From an uncultured Bacteroidia bacterium (GTDB taxonomy: Bacteria > Bacteroidota > Bacteroidia > Bacteroidales > UBA932), in the NCBI GenBank assembly GCA_902766985.1, contig CACXFP010000038.1, positions 1 to 17,661 of the forward strand: 17,661 bases of DNA. Direction: 5' to 3'. Below the pieces are notes generated by a model that worked only from the letters and a program-made list of their open reading frames with translations, was not told the origin of the DNA and ran no database searches. Positions 7,846 to 14,085 of this stretch are shown piece by piece; within the stretch, counting starts at the first letter, position 1; every line of letters begins with the position of its first letter. A program made the translations under genes and the position numbers.

Positions 7846-8439
7846 ATGGCGAACAGACCTCTGGATACAGGACTCCTTGACCGGGCGATAACCTTTTCCG
7901 TCAACGCGCATGCCGGTACGGAACGCCGCGGGAAGGGATACCCATACATCGTCCACCCGGTGGAAGCCATGGCCATAACGGCCACCATGACCAGCGACCA
8001 GGAACTTCTGGCCGCAGCCGTGCTGCACGATACGATAGAAGACACCTGCGTCACCCTGGAGCAGATCAGGGAACAGTTCGGGGAACGGGTGGCCGCACTG
8101 GTGGAAGCCGAGACCGATGTAAGGCAGGAGGGACTGAGCGACGAGGAAAGCTGGAGGACACGCAAACGGATGACGCTTGAACGCCTGGCAAAGGCTCCCC
8201 GCGAAGTGAAGATGGTCGCCATTGGGGACAAGCTGTCCAACATGAGGGCGATAGCCAGGGATTATACGACTCTGGGCGATGCTTTCTGGGACCTCTTCCA
8301 TGTCAAGGAGAAATCGGCCCAGGCATGGTACTACACAGGACTGGCCAAGGCCTTGGAAGACCTTGCAGACACATACGCATATCAGGAATTCAACTTCCTG
8401 GTAAAAAGAATATTCGTCAATCAGGATGGAAGCGCTTAG
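7846..8439 (+). CDS. Stand-alone HD-domain alarmone hydrolase (MESH1/SAH-like)
   Basis: A 197-residue HD-family protein that should remove the 3'-pyrophosphate from (p)ppGpp. The Mn-binding and substrate residues of the Rel/SpoT/MESH1 hydrolase site are all present: R27-R28 followed by GYPYIVHP (H37), H61-D62 with E65-D66 in VLHDTIEDT, and D128 with N132 in GDKLSNM. The length fits a small alarmone hydrolase with no synthetase domain. It starts 3 bp after the synthetase gene, giving a split synthetase/hydrolase pair, and its last 14 bases overlap the start of the kinase-like gene, so translation is probably coupled. In known toxSAS systems a hydrolase of this type can act as antitoxin by destroying the toxic alarmone. 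Here the pair could equally be a signalling module. Confidence 0.9.
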   Translation: MANRPLDTGLLDRAITFSVNAHAGTERRGKGYPYIVHPVEAMAITATMTSDQELLAAAVLHDTIEDTCVTLEQIREQFGERVAALVEAETDVRQEGLSDEESWRTRKRMTLERLAKAPREVKMVAIGDKLSNMRAIARDYTTLGDAFWDLFHVKEKSAQAWYYTGLAKALEDLADTYAYQEFNFLVKRIFVNQDGSA

Positions 8440-9259
8440 GATTTCTTTGAACGACTATATCCTTTCGGGAGGAGGGGCCAACGGCGAGAGTTATGTCCTC
8501 AAGACAGACCCGGCCGTAATGCTCAAACTGTACTTCCCCGGAAAGGTACGGCAGCCCCTTGACGAGATGATCCTGGCCAGGAAGGTCTTCGAAGCGGGCA
8601 TCCCTACGCCCGAACCTGGAGACTACGTGGTCACTGAAGACGGCCGCTACGGCATCCGTTTCAACTGCATCATCGGCAAGAAATCCTACTCCAGAGCCGT
8701 CGCTGACGATCCTGGGAACCTGCCGCGATATGCGGAAGAATTCGCCGGAATGTGCCATGACCTCCACCGCACGCATGTGGACACAGCGAAGTTCGAGAAC
8801 GTCAAGGACCGTTATTACCGCCTCCTGGCCGAAAGCCCCTTCTTCTCAGCCGGAGAAAAGGACAGGATAGGGCGGTTCATCTCTGACGTGCCTGACGAAG
8901 ACACCGCCATCCACGGTGACCTCCAGTTCAGCAACGCGATATTCGCGGGTGACAAACGATATTTCATAGACCTCGGCGACTTCTGCTACGGGAACCATCT
9001 TTTCGACGTAGGGATGGTGTACCTGTGCTCAAACCTCAGCGAGGACTCGTTCATCAGGGAGACATTCCATATGCCCAAATCTCTCGCCGTCAGGTTCTGG
9101 CGGCACTTCGCCGGCGCTTATTTCGGAGAGGACCGCAGTCTCCGTGACATCGAGGAAGAGGTTCTCCCCTTCGCCGGATTGAAGACCCTTATCGTCGAAC
9201 GCGACATGAACCAACCCATGCCCAACATCAGGGCAGCCCTGGAACCGATATTAAGATAG
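8426..9259 (+). CDS. Aminoglycoside phosphotransferase-fold (APH) small-molecule kinase, substrate unknown
   Basis: A 277-residue protein with a protein-kinase-like APH fold. The catalytic loop is IHGDLQFSN (base D165, metal ligand N170) and the following metal motif is IDLGDF (D182, D185). The N-terminal lobe has a glycine-rich loop (SGGGANGESYVLK) and a lysine in the next strand (MLKLYF) suited to binding ATP. Such proteins phosphorylate antibiotics, choline, sugars, nucleosides or cofactors; nothing in the sequence identifies the substrate, and an antibiotic-resistance label is not justified. It overlaps the alarmone hydrolase gene by 14 bp and ends one base before the membrane phosphatase gene, so it belongs to the same transcript. 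It may act on a nucleotide or metabolite tied to the alarmone response, which is inference from position only. Confidence 0.8.
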   Translation: MEALRISLNDYILSGGGANGESYVLKTDPAVMLKLYFPGKVRQPLDEMILARKVFEAGIPTPEPGDYVVTEDGRYGIRFNCIIGKKSYSRAVADDPGNLPRYAEEFAGMCHDLHRTHVDTAKFENVKDRYYRLLAESPFFSAGEKDRIGRFISDVPDEDTAIHGDLQFSNAIFAGDKRYFIDLGDFCYGNHLFDVGMVYLCSNLSEDSFIRETFHMPKSLAVRFWRHFAGAYFGEDRSLRDIEEEVLPFAGLKTLIVERDMNQPMPNIRAALEPILR

Positions 9260-9260
9260 T

Positions 9261-11330
9261 ATGGCAAAGATTAAGAACCCGTTCGTGAAGATGTATGCCC
9301 GGCAGGGACTTTTGATGGTCCTGCTGGCCGCACTCCTCCTCGAGGTCACCTCCCTCATCCAGTACTTCTATGCAAAGAAGGGACTGAGGAAAGAGGCTGA
9401 TTCCAGGGCGCAGAGCGAAATGACCGCGACCCGCCTGCGCATCGAGAACTACACCCTCTCCGTGGAAAATGACGCCCGCCTCCTTTCCTGGGCCTTGTCC
9501 GATTTCCTGGACAATCCCGACGAGCTTCCGGCGCTCATAACCAAAATGATGGACAACAATCCGGTGATCGCCAACGGATTCGTGGCCTTCAAGGACAATT
9601 ATTATCCGCAGCACGGACGCTGGTATGAGCCCGTGGTTACCAGGCTGCCTGAAGGTCTTGTGCTGCACCAGATCGGTTCGCAGGAGCACGACTATTTCTC
9701 AGCCGACTGGTACATCAAGCCTATGCAGACCGGCGACGGGTACTGGAGCGAACCGTATTTCGACAAGGACGGAGTCAAGAAACTCGTCGTCACGTACTCG
9801 GTGCCGGTCAATGACGACTCCGGTGCCAGGGTGGGAATCCTTGGCGTGGATGTGGAGCTTGACTGGCTCAACGTGTTGGTGTCCATGGTCAAGCCCTACA
9901 AGAACGCTTTCAGCACCCTCACCAGCCGCAAAGGCCAGCTGATCGCCGCTCCCCCCGAGACCCTCTCCTTCGAGAAATCGCTCCGCTATGAATCGGATAT
10001 CTACAGGACCGGATGGAAGATATCGGTCACGATCCCTGAAGACGAGCTGTACGGGCACATAAAGAAGATAAGCACCCTGGTCCTCTTCCTGCAGATACTA
10101 GGCCTCATGCTCCTGATCCTCATAATCCAGTGGACGGCCCGGGAGCAGATCAAGCTGGAGAACATCAGCGCGAGCAGGGAGAAGATAGAAGAAGAGCTCA
10201 AGATCGCAAGGGGAATCCAGATGGCCATGATCCCTAAGGTCTTCCCTCCCTATCCGGAAAGGAAAGACATCGACATCTACGCCTCTATCCTCCCCGCAAA
10301 GGAAGTCGGCGGCGACCTTTACGATTTTTACATCCGCGACGAGAAACTGTACTTCTGCATAGGCGACGTCAGCGGGAAAGGGGTACCGGCCTCCCTGGTC
10401 ATGGCAGTCACCCGCAGCCTGTTCCGTACGGTGTCGGCACATGAGAACAGCCCCGGACACATTGTCACTTCGCTGAACGAGAGCATGTCCGAGATGAACG
10501 AGAACAACATGTTCGTGACATTCTTCTGCGGAGTGCTGGACCTCAGGAACGGTAATCTGAGATACTGCAACGCCGGGCACAACGCCCCCGTCATCCTCAA
10601 CACGGACAAGTCCATCCTTCCGGTTGAACCGAACGTCCCTCTTGGAATCGTTCCCGGTATGAAATTCCAGGAACAGGAGATCGAACTCCGATATGACGAT
10701 GCCATCTTCCTATACACGGACGGACTTACGGAGGCAGAAAACATGAACCATGATTTCTTCGGCGAACAGAGGATGCTGGATGCGCTCTCCGGCCTCAAAG
10801 GTTCGAGAAGCCATCTGGAAGAGATGCAGAAAGCAGTCGAATCATATGTCGGCCATGCGCCGCAAAGCGACGACCTCACCATGCTGTTCATCCACTATCT
10901 CAACGATGACTCCAGCTCGGAATCCGAGAAGCATCTGCTCATCCACAATGACATACAGCAGATTCCCCAACTCGCCGCCTTCGTCGAGGCCATAGCCGAG
11001 AAGAAACAGCTCGACCACAGCCTTTCCCTCAACCTTAACCTGGCCCTGGAAGAAGCGGTGACCAACGTCATAATGTACGCCTATCCCAAAGGGACCGACG
11101 GCCTGGTAGACATTGAAGCCATAATCAGGGAGCACTCCCTCACCTTCATCGTCAGCGACAGCGGACAGCCTTTCGACCCGACCTCCCAGCCCCAGGCGGA
11201 TATCTCCCTGGGTGTGGACGACCGTCCGATCGGAGGGCTTGGGATATACATGGTGAGGAACATCATGGACTCCGTAAGCTACAGGCGCTCAGACGGAAAG
11301 AATATACTTACAATGATAAAAAACATCTGA
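9261..11330 (+). CDS. Membrane Cache sensor - SpoIIE-type PP2C phosphatase - HATPase (RsbU/RsbW-like fusion)
   Basis: A 689-residue partner-switching protein. A short cytoplasmic start is followed by TM1 (about residues 14-34), an extracytoplasmic Cache-like sensor (about 35-265, with a WYIKPMQ...YWSEPYFD...TYSVPV...GVDVELDWL pattern), TM2 (about 271-293) and a helical linker. The PP2C domain (about 315-545) has EVGGDLYD (349-356), GDVSGKG (368 onward), CNAGHN, YTDGLTEAEN and DDLT (about 536-539), so its metal site is intact. The C-terminal GHKL ATPase domain (about 555-689) has EEAVTN (N box), SDSGQPFD and GGLGIYMV. A Ser phosphatase fused to an RsbW-like kinase could both phosphorylate and dephosphorylate one STAS protein, as in HsbR/HsbA and SypE/SypA. 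The STAS gene lies 4 bp downstream. The Cache domain implies control by an external ligand. It starts 1 bp after the kinase gene. Confidence 0.93.
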   Translation: MAKIKNPFVKMYARQGLLMVLLAALLLEVTSLIQYFYAKKGLRKEADSRAQSEMTATRLRIENYTLSVENDARLLSWALSDFLDNPDELPALITKMMDNNPVIANGFVAFKDNYYPQHGRWYEPVVTRLPEGLVLHQIGSQEHDYFSADWYIKPMQTGDGYWSEPYFDKDGVKKLVVTYSVPVNDDSGARVGILGVDVELDWLNVLVSMVKPYKNAFSTLTSRKGQLIAAPPETLSFEKSLRYESDIYRTGWKISVTIPEDELYGHIKKISTLVLFLQILGLMLLILIIQWTAREQIKLENISASREKIEEELKIARGIQMAMIPKVFPPYPERKDIDIYASILPAKEVGGDLYDFYIRDEKLYFCIGDVSGKGVPASLVMAVTRSLFRTVSAHENSPGHIVTSLNESMSEMNENNMFVTFFCGVLDLRNGNLRYCNAGHNAPVILNTDKSILPVEPNVPLGIVPGMKFQEQEIELRYDDAIFLYTDGLTEAENMNHDFFGEQRMLDALSGLKGSRSHLEEMQKAVESYVGHAPQSDDLTMLFIHYLNDDSSSESEKHLLIHNDIQQIPQLAAFVEAIAEKKQLDHSLSLNLNLALEEAVTNVIMYAYPKGTDGLVDIEAIIREHSLTFIVSDSGQPFDPTSQPQADISLGVDDRPIGGLGIYMVRNIMDSVSYRRSDGKNILTMIKNI

Positions 11331-11334
11331 CAAT

Positions 11335-11640
11335 ATGGATATTACAATCAAAACGCAAGGTACTGAAACCATCGTTACCTTCAACGGCCGGCTCGACACC
11401 CCCGCCGCACAGCAGGCCGCCGCACAGTTGGAACCTCTCCAGGAGAAAGCCGGCGGAACCATAATCCTCGATTGCAAAGACCTGACGTATATTTCCAGCT
11501 CGGGACTCAGGATCTTCCTTGTCCTCCGAAAGGCCGCATCCCAGAACGGAGGCACAGTGATTGTCCGGAGTATCGGACGTGATATCCGGAACGTATTCAT
11601 GATGACCGGATTCTTGAATCTGTTCCAAATAGAGGATTAA
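11335..11640 (+). CDS. STAS-domain anti-sigma-factor-antagonist-like protein (RsbV/SpoIIAA type)
   Basis: A 101-residue single STAS domain, the usual length for RsbV/SpoIIAA/HsbA proteins. The phosphorylation segment YISSSGLR holds three serines (S54, S55, S56) just before G57; one of the last two corresponds to the serine phosphorylated in the family. Phosphorylation by the HATPase domain and dephosphorylation by the PP2C domain of the protein encoded 4 bp upstream would switch its partner binding. Its downstream partner is not obvious: no sigma factor, anti-sigma factor or diguanylate-cyclase gene is next to it. It overlaps the antiporter start by one base (TAATG), so its output might include the antiporter or its expression, but that is inference. 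Confidence 0.92.
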   Translation: MDITIKTQGTETIVTFNGRLDTPAAQQAAAQLEPLQEKAGGTIILDCKDLTYISSSGLRIFLVLRKAASQNGGTVIVRSIGRDIRNVFMMTGFLNLFQIED

Positions 11641-13130
11641 TGCTGCCGCTCTCCATCTTTTCAGTCAACCTGCTTTCCGACAACCTGCTTCTGCTGGCCG
11701 CGGCACTCTTTTTCGTGGCCATCCTCATATCGAAGCTGGGAGCCAAGATAGGGGTCCCCGCCCTGCTCCTGTTCCTCATCCTTGGAATGGTAGCCGGGGC
11801 GGACGGCATAGGGGTCAAATTAGAAGACTACGAGCTGGCTGAATCCATCGGGCATTTCGCAATGTCCATCATCCTGTTCTATGGCGGACTCCAGACATCC
11901 TTGAAAGAGACCAGACCTGTCATGCGACAGGGAATCTTGCTGTCCACGATAGGTGTCCTCCTGACCGTCCTCGTCACCGGATCCTTCATCTATCTGGTAT
12001 ATAATACGAGAATAGGGCCCGCAGAAGGAAGTATAATGTGGTGTTTCCTCCTTGCCGCCGTGATGGCTTCGACCGATTCCGCCTCGGTATTCTCCGTATT
12101 GAGGCAGAAAAAGCTCAACCTCAGGGAGAATATAGGACCGCTGCTGGAACTTGAGTCCGGTAGCAACGACCCCATGGCCTATATCCTCACCATCATCCTG
12201 GTCCAGCTGATTACCGGCGCCGACAAGATAACCGGGGTATGGGGCACCATCGGTACCGGAGCCTACGTTTTTACCCTCCAGCTCATTGTCGGTGTAGCCA
12301 TTGGCCTTCTGGTCGGATATGCAGGGGCATGGTTCATAGGGAAAATCAAGCTCCCGGGCAGCGCCTTGTACTCGATCCTGATAATGAGCATCGGCTTCCT
12401 GGCCGACGGCCTGGCTTCGATACTGTTCGGAAACGGACTCCTCGCCCTTTACATAGCTGCCATCATAATCTCCAACAAGAGTTCCATCCCTTATAAGAAG
12501 GACATTCTGAAGTTCTTCGACGGTATGACCTGGCTGATGCAATTGATCATGTTCCTGATCCTGGGCCTCATTTCAAGGCCTCTGCAAATGGGACACTCTT
12601 TCGGGAACGCCATCGTCATCGTCCTCTTCATGCTGTTCGTGGCACGACCTGTCAGCGTTTTCCTTACCCTGGCACCTTTCAGGGGAACCTCCTTCAGGGC
12701 CAAGCTCTTCATTTCATGGGTAGGGCTCAAAGGTGCTGGTCCCATCCTCTTCGCCCTCTGTCCCGTCGTCGCCGGACTGCAGGGAGGAACCGACATCTTC
12801 AACATCGTATTCTGCATCACCCTCCTGTCGCTGGTCATACAGGGATCCACCTTGCCCTTCGTCGCCAGGTTGCTGAAACTGAGCTATGACCAGGATCCTG
12901 AAGTGGAAACCTTCGGCCTGGAACTCCCGGATGAAATGGGAATCCTCAGGGACCATGTCGTAACTGAAGAAGACTTCTCCGAGGGTGACACCATGCGGGA
13001 CCTTCACCTTCCCCACGGGATACGTGTGGTGATGGTCCGGAGGGATGAAAAATTCCTCGTGCCCCACGGGAGCATGCAACTGCTGCCAGGAGACCATCTC
13101 CTGATAATCATGGGAGATTCTGATGATTAG
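11640..13130 (+). CDS. K+/H+ (or Na+/H+) antiporter, CPA1 NhaP2/CvrA-like, with RCK_C domain
   Basis: A 496-residue polytopic membrane protein with about 12 hydrophobic segments in residues 1-405, followed by a cytoplasmic RCK_C-type domain (about 425-496; SEGDTMRDL, HGIRVVMVRR, LLPGDHLLIIMG). The transport core carries the ELESGSNDPMAY motif with the ion-binding N176-D177 pair, and TDSASVFSVLR, both typical of NhaP2/CvrA (COG3263), which exchange K+ or Na+ for H+. It lacks the CorC/HlyC-like C-terminus seen in longer CvrA proteins. The RCK_C domain may bind a nucleotide or other small ligand that controls transport. The ATG overlaps the STAS stop by one base, so it is likely translationally coupled to the partner-switch genes and is the last gene of the six-gene cluster. 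No terminator is visible in the 49 bp that follow. Confidence 0.9.
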   Translation: MLPLSIFSVNLLSDNLLLLAAALFFVAILISKLGAKIGVPALLLFLILGMVAGADGIGVKLEDYELAESIGHFAMSIILFYGGLQTSLKETRPVMRQGILLSTIGVLLTVLVTGSFIYLVYNTRIGPAEGSIMWCFLLAAVMASTDSASVFSVLRQKKLNLRENIGPLLELESGSNDPMAYILTIILVQLITGADKITGVWGTIGTGAYVFTLQLIVGVAIGLLVGYAGAWFIGKIKLPGSALYSILIMSIGFLADGLASILFGNGLLALYIAAIIISNKSSIPYKKDILKFFDGMTWLMQLIMFLILGLISRPLQMGHSFGNAIVIVLFMLFVARPVSVFLTLAPFRGTSFRAKLFISWVGLKGAGPILFALCPVVAGLQGGTDIFNIVFCITLLSLVIQGSTLPFVARLLKLSYDQDPEVETFGLELPDEMGILRDHVVTEEDFSEGDTMRDLHLPHGIRVVMVRRDEKFLVPHGSMQLLPGDHLLIIMGDSDD

Positions 13131-13165
13131 TTTTCAAAAGTCTGACAATCTTTGATTTAAATATG

Positions 13166-13173
13166 TATATTTG
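13166..13173 (+). promoter_or_regulatory. Possible -7 promoter element upstream of the DUF4491 gene
   Basis: TATATTTG fits the TAnnTTTG consensus in the AT-rich gap between the antiporter and the DUF4491 gene. It ends only 6 bases before the ATG at 13180, so transcription from it would give an almost leaderless mRNA. The nearest TTTG (13151-13154) is 11 bp away instead of 19-21, so the match may be chance. Confidence 0.35.
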
Positions 13174-13179
13174 TAAAGT

Positions 13180-13515
13180 ATGGAACATTTCCACGGAATA
13201 CTGATCGGTGCGGTGACTTTTTTGATAATCGGGGTATATCACCCTATCGTCATCAAAGCCGAGTACAGGTGGGGGAAGGGATGCTGGGGATGGTTCCTCG
13301 CAATCGGCATATTATTCTCCGCCGCCTCCATAATGATTGCCGGCCAGGTCCTGTCGATTGCCCTTGCTGTAGCCGGTTTTTCCTCATTCTGGGCGATTTT
13401 CGAATTGTTCGAGCAGGAAAACAGGGTATTGAAAGGATGGTTTCCTGAGAATCCGGACCGTCATGATTATTATGAAATGAAAAGACAAGTGAACAACATA
13501 AACAAAAAAATCTGA
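13180..13515 (+). CDS. DUF4491-family small membrane protein
   Basis: A 111-residue membrane protein of unknown function. It has three predicted transmembrane stretches (about 7-25, 36-54 and 56-76) and a short, charged cytoplasmic tail. The pattern HGILIGAVTFLIIG, HPIVIKAEY, GWFLAIGI, FSSFWAIFELFEQ and GWFPENP is what I associate with DUF4491, a family common in Bacteroidetes; no function has been assigned. The start at 13180 matches the family's short N-terminus. It follows the antiporter by 49 bp, with a possible promoter element just upstream, and precedes the isochorismatase-like gene by 4 bp, so it is more likely co-transcribed with that gene than with the alarmone cluster. Confidence 0.78.
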   Translation: MEHFHGILIGAVTFLIIGVYHPIVIKAEYRWGKGCWGWFLAIGILFSAASIMIAGQVLSIALAVAGFSSFWAIFELFEQENRVLKGWFPENPDRHDYYEMKRQVNNINKKI

Positions 13516-13519
13516 AGCA

Positions 13520-14056
13520 ATGAAAAAGTATGCAGTTATCGTCGTTGACATGGTCAACGATTTCGTCACCGGAGCGCTCGGAGGGAGCCCCAGGATCAAA
13601 AGTATCATCGAACCCATCAGGGATCTCTGCGAGAAGGCCCGCGCCAACGGCATTCCGGTAATCTACGCCAACGACTGCCACACCCCCGAAGTGGACAAGG
13701 AATTCAAGGTGTGGGGTCCCCATGCCGTAGTCGGGACCTGGGGAGCCGAGGTCATCGACGAACTCAAGCCGCAGGAGGGTGACATCATCGTTCCAAAGAA
13801 GACCTACAGCGCATTCTATGAGACCCCGCTCGAACTCATCCTCCGCGAACTCGGAGTTGACACCGTCGTCATCACCGGATGGCAGGCAGACTGCTGCTGC
13901 CGCCACACCTCGGCTGACGCCTTCTTCAGGGGATTCAACATCGTTGTCCCCAAAGAGACCACCGATACACTCACGGAGGAAGGATACTGCGGAGGCCTCG
14001 AGTACATCAAGAACATCTACGGAGGCACCATCTGCAGCGTAAAGGATTTGTTCTGA
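13520..14056 (+). CDS. Isochorismatase-like cysteine hydrolase (nicotinamidase-related)
   Basis: A 178-residue cytoplasmic hydrolase of the isochorismatase fold. The catalytic triad is visible: D10 (VVDMVNDF), K93 (VPKKTYSAF) and a nucleophilic cysteine in TGWQADCCCRHTSADAF. By alignment with the TGxxTDxCV motif the nucleophile is C126, the middle of three consecutive cysteines (C125-C127). The family includes nicotinamidases, N-carbamoylsarcosine amidases and isochorismatases. This protein lacks an obvious nicotinamidase metal site in the usual place, so the amide or ester substrate is not assigned. ATG starts 4 bp after the DUF4491 gene, implying a shared message, and the rhamnosidase start follows 29 bp after its stop. 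Confidence 0.88.
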   Translation: MKKYAVIVVDMVNDFVTGALGGSPRIKSIIEPIRDLCEKARANGIPVIYANDCHTPEVDKEFKVWGPHAVVGTWGAEVIDELKPQEGDIIVPKKTYSAFYETPLELILRELGVDTVVITGWQADCCCRHTSADAFFRGFNIVVPKETTDTLTEEGYCGGLEYIKNIYGGTICSVKDLF

Positions 14057-14085
14057 GACAATTCACATTAGTTTCACGAAGACCT

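Noticed and set aside
8426..9259. Antibiotic-resistance (aminoglycoside phosphotransferase) gene
   Set aside because: Only the general APH fold is visible, with no mobile element or substrate-specific signature, and the gene sits inside a tightly coupled stress operon.
13151..13154. TTTG as a -33 promoter element for the -7 element at 13166
   Set aside because: The spacing is 11 bp, well short of the 19-21 bp usual in Bacteroidetes promoters.
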